Source: Sinorhizobium sp. B11
GTDB taxonomy: Bacteria > Pseudomonadota > Alphaproteobacteria > Rhizobiales > Rhizobiaceae
Assembly: GCA_039725955.1 (NCBI GenBank)
Contig: CP091033.1
Span: 2,095,306-2,159,305, forward strand
Length of the DNA stretch: 64,000 nucleotides
Reading direction: 5' to 3'
The position numbers and the translations under genes are program-made. Shown one piece after another: positions 53,312 to 62,200 of the stretch. The notes beneath the pieces were generated by a model. That model saw only the letters and a program-made list of their open reading frames with translations, was not told the DNA's origin and made no database searches. Every line of letters begins with the position of its first letter. Position 1 is the stretch's first letter.

Positions 53312-55921
53312 TCAGGCGGGAACGATCAATGCTGCCGGCTGGTCCCCGAGAAGCGCGGCAAGCGAGATCGTCGTCCCTGGCTCCAGCATCTTGCCGGTCA
53401 GGAGATCAGCCTTGAGGCCGTGGAGGGGCGAGGGCACAAGAACGGCCGTATCCTCCCAGAATTCGGGTCCGGCAAAGAGCACGCCAGGATCAAGCCAGCC
53501 GAACATCAGCCGCGGGACGACTGTGATGGCGAAGTTCTCCTGATGCAGGCGGGCAAAGGCGACGACATGATCGCTCCGGATACCGTTGACTGTAAGAGGT
53601 AGGTAATCGCCTTCCGTGAAAAGCCGGGCGCGCTCCATCCGAAGCCCCAGGCCGATCTGGATGATGCGCTGTTTCAGCGCTGGAGCTGACAGCCTTGCCA
53701 GCGGACCACCCTCGGCAAGCCAGCCGCTCAATCTCTCGAAATCCGGCAGGCGCCTGTTATCGGGATCGACGAAACTGAAGTCGAAGCCTTCCGCCCCCTG
53801 GTAGATATCCGGGATACCCGGCGCCGTCAGCTTGATCAGCGTCTGCGACAGGCTGTTCATATAGCCGGCTTCGATGAAGGGTTGCAGAACGCGAGCGAAA
53901 TCTTCGGTGAAGACATCGTTGTCAGGCGAGAGGAGCCCGGCTGCATAGGTATGGACCGCCTCCTCATACTCTTTGTTCGGCGCAGTCCAGTCGGTGCGCA
54001 GCTTGGCCTCGCGAATGGCCTTTTCCGCATAGGCGGTGAAGCGTTCGCGCAGCGCGTCGGCATGATGGCGGTCGAAATCCTCGGGCCAGGCGCCAGCAAG
54101 TGCCTGATAGAGCATCCATTCCAGATTGGGTTCGGGCGCCTCGCCGTCTGGCAGCACAACGCGATTGCTTTCGTTTAGCCTGCGCCAATGTTCGACAGCG
54201 TTGGCAAAGACGCCGGCGCCTTCGCTCACAGCATAAAGCCGCGCCCGAGCATCCTCGCCGCGCTTTGTGTCATGCGTCGATGTCGCCGAAAGCCCTGCGG
54301 GCTGGGAGCGAGCGCGCTCATGCATGAATTGGTGAAACGCTTCGACACCGCCAGGCATATGATCCGGCTCGCCGCCAACCTCGTTTGCCGCCAGCAGCCG
54401 GTTGTAGCGATAGAACAGCGTATCCTCCATTGCCTTTGCCATGACGGGGCCGGAGAGCTGCTGGAACCGGAGGCGGAATTCGCGAGCCGCCTCGGTGTCT
54501 ATCGTTCCTTCGAGGATGGCCGCGATGCTCTGCAGTGGCTGGGCATAGTCGAGATGTCCGGCGGCCGCCATCTCTGCTTTTTTCAGGAGATCCGCATCCC
54601 GCGCATCGAGCGGGCCATCGGACCCATAGGTGCGATAGACGGAAAAGGCGATCAGAAGCTCTGAGATCGCCCCACTAATTTCGTCCTTGGACAATTCGGG
54701 AAAAAGGCCGGTTGCAATGCGCGTGAGGCGGGCCGTCTCGCCGGCGAAATTCTGTTCGACCATCAGCCGTTTGGCCGCCCGCCGCCCGGCTTCAAAATCG
54801 CCATTGCCATCCGCCAGGCGGCGATAGGCGTCGTCCAACTTTTGCAGACCCTCGCCTTCCACGAAAAGCCCGCTCAACGCGCCAATGAACTCGTAGCCCG
54901 TCGTTCCCTGCACCGGCCAGTCGGCTGGCAATTCCTCACCTGGGCCGAGGATCTTTTCGACGACGATATAGGTGTCTGCGCCGACTGCTTCCCGCAGGCG
55001 GTCGAGATAGGTGCCCGGTTCCGCCAGCCCGTCGATATGGTCTATGCGCAGGCCCTGGACCTTGCCCTGACGCACGAGATCGAGAACCAGTCGGTGCGTC
55101 TCTTCGAAGACATTCATGTCCTCCACCCGCAGGCCAACCAGCCCGGTCACCTCGAAAAAACGCCGATAACTCAGATGCTGCGACGCCTCCTGCCAGCGCT
55201 GAAGCTGCCAGTGTTGTATCCCGTGCAACTGCGACATGAAGACATGGTTCTTCGAAAGCGCTCCCAGCCTTTCCCGCAGGCTTTCGAGATCACCGCGTTC
55301 GAAGATCATGTCCCGTAGGCTGCGATGGAGGTCATCGCCATCGCCCGAGACCGTCAGTTCCGCCATCCGGGCGAGATCGGGATCATCCAGTTCCGCGGCG
55401 AGCAGCGGATAACTTTCCATGCTGAGCGGAAAGCAGGTGCCATAATAGCTGATAGCCAGATTGCCACGGGTCTCGTCGACGGTGATCGCCAGTTCGCCTG
55501 CAGCGACGCTCTCCTCGAAGCCATTGCCGAGGTGGGGCAAAGTCAGCCGTTCGCTCCAGTCTATGTCGAAATAGCCAGCAAACGGGCTATGTTTGCCGAA
55601 CTCCAGGACGCTCCGCCACCAGGCATTCTCGAGGGAGGCGGCCATATGGTTCGGCACGATGTCAAGGATCAGTCCCATGCCTGCCTCTGACAGCGTCTCC
55701 GTCAGGCGATCGAAGCCCGCCCTTCCTCCAAGGTCCGGATCGATTTCGTTGGTGTCGGTCACATCGTAGCCATGCGTCGATCCGCTGGTGGCCGTGAAGA
55801 CCGGTGAGGCATAGAGGTGGCTGATGCCGAGCGACTTCAGATACGGGACAAGCCCGCAGGCGCGATCGAAGGTCATGCCGTTGCGGAACTGGACCCGGTA
55901 GGTCGCGGAGGGAAGCGTCAT
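53312..55921 (-). CDS. treY: Malto-oligosyltrehalose synthase
   Basis: 869 residues of GH13. It turns the reducing-end linkage of malto-oligosaccharides into trehalosyl form. Typical features: YRVQFRNGMTFDRACGLVPYL, SHLYASPVF, STHGYDVTD, LILDIVPNHMA, GLRIDHIDGLAEP (nucleophile Asp) and VVEKILGPGE, then SATSTHDTKRGEDARAR and PGIPDIYQGAE. Full length. treZ and treX are not in the window. Confidence 0.96.
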   Translation of the reverse strand: MTLPSATYRVQFRNGMTFDRACGLVPYLKSLGISHLYASPVFTATSGSTHGYDVTDTNEIDPDLGGRAGFDRLTETLSEAGMGLILDIVPNHMAASLENAWWRSVLEFGKHSPFAGYFDIDWSERLTLPHLGNGFEESVAAGELAITVDETRGNLAISYYGTCFPLSMESYPLLAAELDDPDLARMAELTVSGDGDDLHRSLRDMIFERGDLESLRERLGALSKNHVFMSQLHGIQHWQLQRWQEASQHLSYRRFFEVTGLVGLRVEDMNVFEETHRLVLDLVRQGKVQGLRIDHIDGLAEPGTYLDRLREAVGADTYIVVEKILGPGEELPADWPVQGTTGYEFIGALSGLFVEGEGLQKLDDAYRRLADGNGDFEAGRRAAKRLMVEQNFAGETARLTRIATGLFPELSKDEISGAISELLIAFSVYRTYGSDGPLDARDADLLKKAEMAAAGHLDYAQPLQSIAAILEGTIDTEAAREFRLRFQQLSGPVMAKAMEDTLFYRYNRLLAANEVGGEPDHMPGGVEAFHQFMHERARSQPAGLSATSTHDTKRGEDARARLYAVSEGAGVFANAVEHWRRLNESNRVVLPDGEAPEPNLEWMLYQALAGAWPEDFDRHHADALRERFTAYAEKAIREAKLRTDWTAPNKEYEEAVHTYAAGLLSPDNDVFTEDFARVLQPFIEAGYMNSLSQTLIKLTAPGIPDIYQGAEGFDFSFVDPDNRRLPDFERLSGWLAEGGPLARLSAPALKQRIIQIGLGLRMERARLFTEGDYLPLTVNGIRSDHVVAFARLHQENFAITVVPRLMFGWLDPGVLFAGPEFWEDTAVLVPSPLHGLKADLLTGKMLEPGTTISLAALLGDQPAALIVPA

Positions 55922-56123
55922 GGGGTCATTTTTACCGTTAGGAGGAGAAATCTTCCAACGGTTGTGAAGCGCTTTTGTTCCCGTCCCTCAAGGGTAGGTT
56001 CGTTGATGGTAGCGAATTCGGAACTATGAGGAAGGGACGCCTGAAGCGTATCCGCGCCGTGACCGTTCCCATCTCCAGCGCGTACTTCTGGACCGCTCAC
56101 TCACCATAAAATCTTGCTCCGAC

Positions 56124-56151
56124 GTTCAACGTTATGTATATTCTGTTCAAC
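56124..56151. promoter_or_regulatory. Direct repeat at the TA promoter
   Basis: GTTCAAC occurs at 56124-56130 and 56145-56151, exactly two helical turns apart, around an AT-rich TATGTATATT that may be the -10 region. Likely antitoxin binding site. Confidence 0.4.
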
Positions 56152-56164
56152 AAAGGAGAATTTC

Positions 56165-56461
56165 ATGGCTGCCCAATCACATTCTGCCGCGGAAACTGAA
56201 GCGAAGGTCGCATTGAATCGCAATAAACTTGTGCTCGAGCAAGCGAAGGCCATTGGTCTCCTTGGTACGGCGAAAAATACGAGACTGTCTGGGCGCGTCC
56301 CCTCAGAGTTGATCGAGGCGGCCAAGAAGCGTGCCCATGTTACTTCCGACACCGAGTTGCTGGAATTGGCGCTTTCCCGCCTTGCTCTTGAAGATGACTT
56401 TGGAGTGCGTCTGGTGGACCGAAAAGGCATCATCCCGGCGGATATCGATCTTGAGATTTGA
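56165..56461 (+). CDS. Antitoxin-like protein upstream of PIN toxin
   Basis: 98 residues from ATG 56165 with AAGGAG upstream. The charged helical N-terminus precedes a ribbon-helix-helix-like stretch, RLSGRVPSELIEAAKKRAHV, and a C-terminal LVDRKGIIPADIDLEI. No exact family is recognised, but size, order and tight link to the PIN gene fit a type II antitoxin. Confidence 0.7.
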   Translation: MAAQSHSAAETEAKVALNRNKLVLEQAKAIGLLGTAKNTRLSGRVPSELIEAAKKRAHVTSDTELLELALSRLALEDDFGVRLVDRKGIIPADIDLEI

Positions 56462-56501
56462 TCTTTCCGAAAGCCTTCGCGCGTTAAAACCTGAAAAGCA
56501 T

Positions 56502-57026
56502 ATGGGAACGCTTGAACGTAGACCCGACGAAACTCTCGCATGGGCTGCTGACGAACCGCCAATCGGCGGGCCTCTGTTCTTGGACACCAGCGTTTATCTG
56601 GACGTGCTTCAGGGCCGCTCGCCGACGGAGGTCGATACGCTGCTGACCTATCGCCTCTGCCACCATTCCGCAGTGTGCCTTTCTGAGCTGACCCATGCCT
56701 CTGGCCGGCTGAACCCAAAGCATCCCTCCACAAAAGCGGCTCTGGAAGCGATCGCTGCGACGGTTGAAGACATTCCGGTCCACCGGCTTCATGCCCCGGA
56801 TGCGGAAATCTGGGGACAGGCAGGCGTGCTGGCGGGGCTGCTCTTTCGCCTGAGCAATCTGCCCAAAGGCGAGGGACATGAGCGCCGCTTCGTCAATGAC
56901 GCCCTCATTTTCCTGCAGGCGCGGCAGCTGGGTGCGAGCGTATTGACCGGCAATGTGCGGGATTTCGACTTCCTGTCGCAACTTATACCGACTGCTCGCG
57001 TCATCCTCTATCGAGTGCCTCTGTAG
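56502..57026 (+). CDS. PIN-domain toxin (VapC-like)
   Basis: 174 residues from ATG 56502; TTG 56451, overlapping the antitoxin end, would add 17. PIN acidic residues are visible: FLDTSVYLDVL (first Asp), CLSELTHA (Glu), RFVNDALIFLQAR (Asp) and LTGNVRDFDFL (late Asp). PIN toxins are Mg-dependent RNases. The C-terminal TARVILYRVP fits longer PIN members. Partner of the upstream antitoxin. Confidence 0.78.
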   Translation: MGTLERRPDETLAWAADEPPIGGPLFLDTSVYLDVLQGRSPTEVDTLLTYRLCHHSAVCLSELTHASGRLNPKHPSTKAALEAIAATVEDIPVHRLHAPDAEIWGQAGVLAGLLFRLSNLPKGEGHERRFVNDALIFLQARQLGASVLTGNVRDFDFLSQLIPTARVILYRVPL

Positions 57027-57135
57027 CCGCGCTCATCAGGAAACGCTGGGCTTCTGCTGATGGGCCACCGTCCGGGAGCCAAGGTCAAGTTTTGTGCTCT
57101 GCCAACAGAACGCTTCAATCTGGCTAGGTAAGGCT

Positions 57136-59217
57136 CTAGTCCACAAAGACACCGACGCTGGCCGCCCGGCCCATCGAATCGATCACTGTCAGCTTGGAAT
57201 AACCGCCGCCGTCAGGCATCCAGCTCTGCGTGCGTCGGCGCGAAAGGTCGGGCAGCGGCTTGCCGTTGGCAAGCCAGCGGAAAGGCGCGCGGCCGCCCTG
57301 CAACTTTAGCATCAGTGGCGTAAGATCACCGGCCTTTGCCCCAAGATCGACATGGGCGCCTTCGGGTGGATAGACGATCTGCGGTGAGGGCTCGCGGCCG
57401 GACGTGACCAGCAGCCCGTTGGCATTGACGGCAAAACGCCGCTGGCTGATCGGCAGATCGGTCTGGGCAATGCGCAAGGCGCCTGCCGGCGGGCGCGACA
57501 GCGGTGTCGTGGCGATACCGGATTTAGCCAAAGCTTCGAAAAGGATGGGTGCGGCCGTACCGTAACCCGTCAAGCCGGGTACGGCGCTGTTATCAGGCCG
57601 TCCGACCCAGACGCCAAGCACGTAGCGTCCGTCGTAACCGATCGACCAGGCATCGCGATAGCCATAGCTCGTGCCCGTCTTGTAGGCGATGCCGCGCTGG
57701 GGTGCCCCTGCCGGCGGTATGACCCCCGAAAGTATGTCGGCGACATTCCAGACAGCAACCGGCTCCAGCAGCGGCTCGCCGTCGATCTTGCTAGGCACGT
57801 TCGTCACGCCGTCGCCGATCCTGACCGGCTGGCCTCGATTGGCCAGCGCCGTATAGAGCTGCACGAGATCCTTCAGTGTGATGCCGAGGCCGCCAAGGCC
57901 GATCGCCAGACCTGGCGTTTCGTTCGGCGGCAAGACTGGACGAACTTCGGCGCGCCGGAAACGTACCATGAGGCGAGACGGACCGACCGCATCTAGCAGC
58001 TTGACGGCCGGCACGTTGAGGGAGAGCTGCAGGGCCTCGCGCACGGTCACATCGCCCTGGTAGCTCATGTCGAAATTGCGCGGCCGGTAGCCGAAGAAAT
58101 CCGCCGGCCGATCCTCGATGATGGTTTCCTGGCTCACCAGCCCCTGCTCGAACGCAAGGCCATAAATAAACGGTTTGAGCGTCGAGCCGGGTGATCTGTT
58201 GACGCGCGTCATGTCGATCCATCCGGAGCGGCTTGCATCGAAATAATCGGCCGACCCCACCTCTCCGACGATCTCGCCGGTTTCGGCATCCGCCATCACC
58301 ATGGCAAGCGACAGCTTCGGCCCAAGCTTCATCGTTGCGGCACGGGCGACGGATTCAAGGCCGGTCTGGACCTGCGTCTTCAGCGTCGTCTGGTGCTGGA
58401 TCGCTTTCGGATCCTTGCGCAGTGCCGATTCCGCGACATGGGCAGCAAGCGACGGAAGCTGCAGCCTGCGGGCAGGAATAGTAACACCCTCGGCGCGCTC
58501 GGCCTCGCCATCGCCGACCACTTTGGCCACGGCGATACGGTCGAGCACCCGCTTGCGCGCCGCTTCGGCCGCCTTCAGGTTTCTATCCGGCCGGCGCTTC
58601 TCCGGCAATTGCGGCAATGCAACCAGCAGCGCCGCTTCTGCGACGGTCAGCCGCTTCGGCTCCTTGCCGAAATAGGCAAGGCTTGCAGCGCGCACGCCTT
58701 CCAGATTGCCGCCGTAGGGCGCATGGGTGAGATAGAGATCGAGGATCTGTTCTTTCGAAAGCCGCCGCTCGATCTGCACTGCGCGCGCGATTTGCAGGAG
58801 CTTTGCCGAAAACGACCGGCTCTCGCGTGGCTCGATCAGCCTTGCCACCTGCATGGAGAGCGTAGAGGCGCCGGAAACGATGCGGCCGTTGCTGACGAAT
58901 TGCAGCGCCGCACGCCCGAGTGCCCAGACATCGATGCCGGCATGCTCGTAGAAGCGCTGATCCTCATAAGCGACCAGCATGCGGACGAATTGTGGATCGA
59001 CGTCGGAAACGTCTGTCTTCAACCGCCAGCGCCCCTCGGCTGTCGCGAAGGCACGCAGCAATTGCCCGTCCGCATCCAGCACTTCGGGCGAGACCGCCTC
59101 TGCCTCATCGAGTGGCGGCGGATAGGTGCGGTCGGCGGCTTCGAGCGCGAAGAGGCCTGCACCGGCAATGATGATGCCGGCCGCAGTCCCGATTGCAAAC
59201 TTTTGCCACCGCCTCAT
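57136..59217 (-). CDS. pbpC: Penicillin-binding protein 1C
   Basis: 693 residues. One N-terminal membrane anchor (FAIGTAAGIIIAGAGLFAL), then a GT51 glycosyltransferase with EDQRFYEHAG (~85-94) and STLSMQVARL, a transpeptidase with STLK (~345), SLN (~399) and KTGTS, and a C-terminal beta domain (PPEGAHVDLG) of the PBP1C type. It polymerises and cross-links peptidoglycan. Starts inside the A2M stop (ATGA), the known A2M-PbpC pairing. Confidence 0.95.
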   Translation of the reverse strand: MRRWQKFAIGTAAGIIIAGAGLFALEAADRTYPPPLDEAEAVSPEVLDADGQLLRAFATAEGRWRLKTDVSDVDPQFVRMLVAYEDQRFYEHAGIDVWALGRAALQFVSNGRIVSGASTLSMQVARLIEPRESRSFSAKLLQIARAVQIERRLSKEQILDLYLTHAPYGGNLEGVRAASLAYFGKEPKRLTVAEAALLVALPQLPEKRRPDRNLKAAEAARKRVLDRIAVAKVVGDGEAERAEGVTIPARRLQLPSLAAHVAESALRKDPKAIQHQTTLKTQVQTGLESVARAATMKLGPKLSLAMVMADAETGEIVGEVGSADYFDASRSGWIDMTRVNRSPGSTLKPFIYGLAFEQGLVSQETIIEDRPADFFGYRPRNFDMSYQGDVTVREALQLSLNVPAVKLLDAVGPSRLMVRFRRAEVRPVLPPNETPGLAIGLGGLGITLKDLVQLYTALANRGQPVRIGDGVTNVPSKIDGEPLLEPVAVWNVADILSGVIPPAGAPQRGIAYKTGTSYGYRDAWSIGYDGRYVLGVWVGRPDNSAVPGLTGYGTAAPILFEALAKSGIATTPLSRPPAGALRIAQTDLPISQRRFAVNANGLLVTSGREPSPQIVYPPEGAHVDLGAKAGDLTPLMLKLQGGRAPFRWLANGKPLPDLSRRRTQSWMPDGGGYSKLTVIDSMGRAASVGVFVD

Positions 59218-62200
59218 TGTTGAGCTGCAACGACCTCCATCTTGCCGGTCGCCGTGCGGGCGGACATATCGGGACGGTACATGTTCTCGACAGTTGCCGC
59301 CGGATGATCGTAGACGCCGGGTGTCACGGCGCGCACGACGTAGGCGACGTTGAAATCACGTGCTGAGCTTTCGTCGCGGTTGAAGGCGGCGACGAAACGG
59401 TCGTAGCGGAATTCCGTATGGGCGGCCGAGATCTCGCCGACCCAGTCGAAATTCGTCATCTGGGCGCTGTCGACGAGGTTCGGATTGTCGATCTCGAAGC
59501 CGGCCGGCAGGAGATCGGTGATGACGATGCGCGAGGCCCAGTCGTTCTGCTCGGTCACATGCAGGACGACGACATAACGCTCGTTTTGCTGCGCTTCGCT
59601 GACATTGGCCTCCTCGCCATCCAGCGTGTAATAGGTCCGCTCGATGGTAAAGCCGGTGCCGCCCGCCGGCAGCGGCTTGATGGGGGCGGCAACCGTGGTG
59701 ACGACGGCCGAGACCTTGTCACTCGTCGCGCTCGTCAAGGTCAGCGGATGGTCGATCAGAGCATCGCCGGTCATTTTCGCCATATAAGCGCCGGTCCGCT
59801 CGGCCCCGTTGACGTTGACCTTCAAATCGTCGTCGCCGTTCTGGAGGGCGCGCGCTGCCAGAAGCATCCAGGCCTGTTCCTGGGTACTCGTATATTTGCT
59901 GCGATCCCATTCCCGCGCGACCGCCTTGGCCAGCTCCGGAATGACGGGCGGAACGGGCCGGCTTTCGGCGGCGAGCGCCAGGATCGCCGCGCCATCGCGC
60001 AGCACCGAGCCATAATCGGTGCGCGAGAAGTTCACGCGGGTCACCATCGACTGTTTCGACATCTGCAGCGCATCGACGAAGATATTCTTCGAGCGCGTTG
60101 CATCGCCGTAGAGCGCCAGCGCCGCAGCGATATGGGCCTTGGCTAGCGGCGTCGGGAAGTCGTTGATCATTGTGTCGGCATAGTAGCGAAGGTCGCTGAC
60201 GGCGGCTTTCTTGTTGCGCGCGAGCACATAGAGAGCATAGGCGATCTCATCGCCCTTACCTTTCACGTCGGTCGTGTAGGAGAGCGAGTTCTGCAGGTTT
60301 TCGAGCGCCTGCACGAGGGCCCGATCCGGAACGTCAAATTTCTGTTCGCGGGCCCGCGTCAGGAAGTCCGTGACGTAGGAATCGAGCCAGAGATCGCCGG
60401 AATCCGGCCCCCATAGGCCGAAACTTCCAGCATAGGCCTGATATGAAAGCACGCGGTAGATCGCATCCTGCACCCGCTTGCGGATGTCGTCATCGGTTTG
60501 CTCCATGCCCGCCTGCTTGGCGACCTCGGCCAGGTAGAGCAGCGGCAGTGCGCGGCTCGTCGTCTGCTCGGCGCAGCCGAAGGGATAGCGGTCGAGCGTC
60601 ATCAGCAGTGCCGGGATGTCGAAGGCGGCCGAGCGCGTGACGCTGACTGCGATAGAAGCGCCCGGAAGCACGCTGTCAGCCAGCAGGTTCTTGTCGATCG
60701 TCAGGCTCTTGCCGGGTGCAAGCGCAATGACGCGTCGTTCGGTCACCGGCAGCGAGGATGGCCGCACCGGCACATCCACCACCTGGTCGAGCGAGAGGCC
60801 CTGATCATTGGACAGATTGATCGCAACGTGGCCGTCGCCTGGCTCGCCGCCTACCAGCGTCAGCGTCAGGTCGGACTTGGCGCCGGCGCCAAGCTTCAGG
60901 GTCTGCTCGGCAGGGCCGTCGATGCTGAGTGCCTTGTTGCCCTTCAGCGTCAGCTTGTAATCACCTGCCGGTGCATCGGTATTGGCAATGTCGAGGCGCA
61001 GATTGGCCTTGTCCCCTGGTGCCAGGAATTTCGGCAGGCTTGCCGTGACGACAACGGGATCGCGGATGATGACGTCCCTGGCGCTATGGCCGACACCGGT
61101 CTTCGTCCAGGCGACTGCCATGACACGCGCCGTGCCGTTGAACTGGGGTATATCGAAACTGACCTTCGCCTTACCTTCGGCATCGAGCCTGACCGGACCG
61201 GAGAAGAAGGCGACGAGCTTCTGCGTCGGCGGACTTGCCTGCAGCGCGATGGCACCGCCATCACCACCGGTACGCAGCTTGCCGGTCGCGCCCAGCGATC
61301 CGTCGATCAGCCGGCCGTAGAGGTCGCGGATTTCGAGGCCGAGCTGGCGCTGGCCGAAATACCAGTCCTCAGGGTTCGGCGGTTCGTAGCGCGTCAGGTT
61401 GAGGATGCCGACATCGACGGCGGCCACCGTGACATAGGCCTCCTCATTCGCGCCGGCACCTGTCACCTGCAGGCCGATATCGAGCGGTCCGCGCGGCAGC
61501 ATCTTTTCCGGTGTGTCGATCTTGACCTGCAGCGCGCGGTCGGCCGGATCGACCTTCAGCCATTTGATGCCGATCGAGCGCGCCGGCATATGCGTGTCGA
61601 GGGAATCGCCCGGGCGAAAGAGGGTGGCGGTCACATAGGCGCCGGCCCCCCAGTCTGCGGTAACGGGAATATCGACCTCGCCACCGGTTTGACCCATCGT
61701 GGCGTTTTCAACGGCAATAAGGTTTTCCGTGCCGGCCGTGATCATAAGCTCGCCGCCATAACGCGACGTGACTTTCAGCTTGGCCGTCTCGCCGACCTTA
61801 TAACTGTCCTTGTCGAGAGCGATCTCGAGGCCATCGGGCGTTTCCGTCGATGTCGAGGCGACGAACCAGCCGGCATCGAACTCGACGCTGGAGGTCGGGC
61901 CGTCAGCGTTCGGGCTTTCCACCTCGAGCCGGTAGCGACCCCAGTTGACAGGTGCCTGGATCTTGCCGCCATTGGCAGCCGTTGCATCCACCGAGCCCGA
62001 GGCGACCTCTTCGGGCGTATAGGTGGGTTCATATTTCCAGGCTGTGCCTTCGCGGTACCACTGGTAATCGCGCCTAAGCTTGTAGAATTTCCAGCGCAGC
62101 CCTTTCATTTCCTGCTTCTGGCCCTGCGTATCAAGGCCGATCACAGTGAAATTCGCCAGCGCATTCTCCGGCAGGTCGCCATCGAATTCCGGCTTGATGC

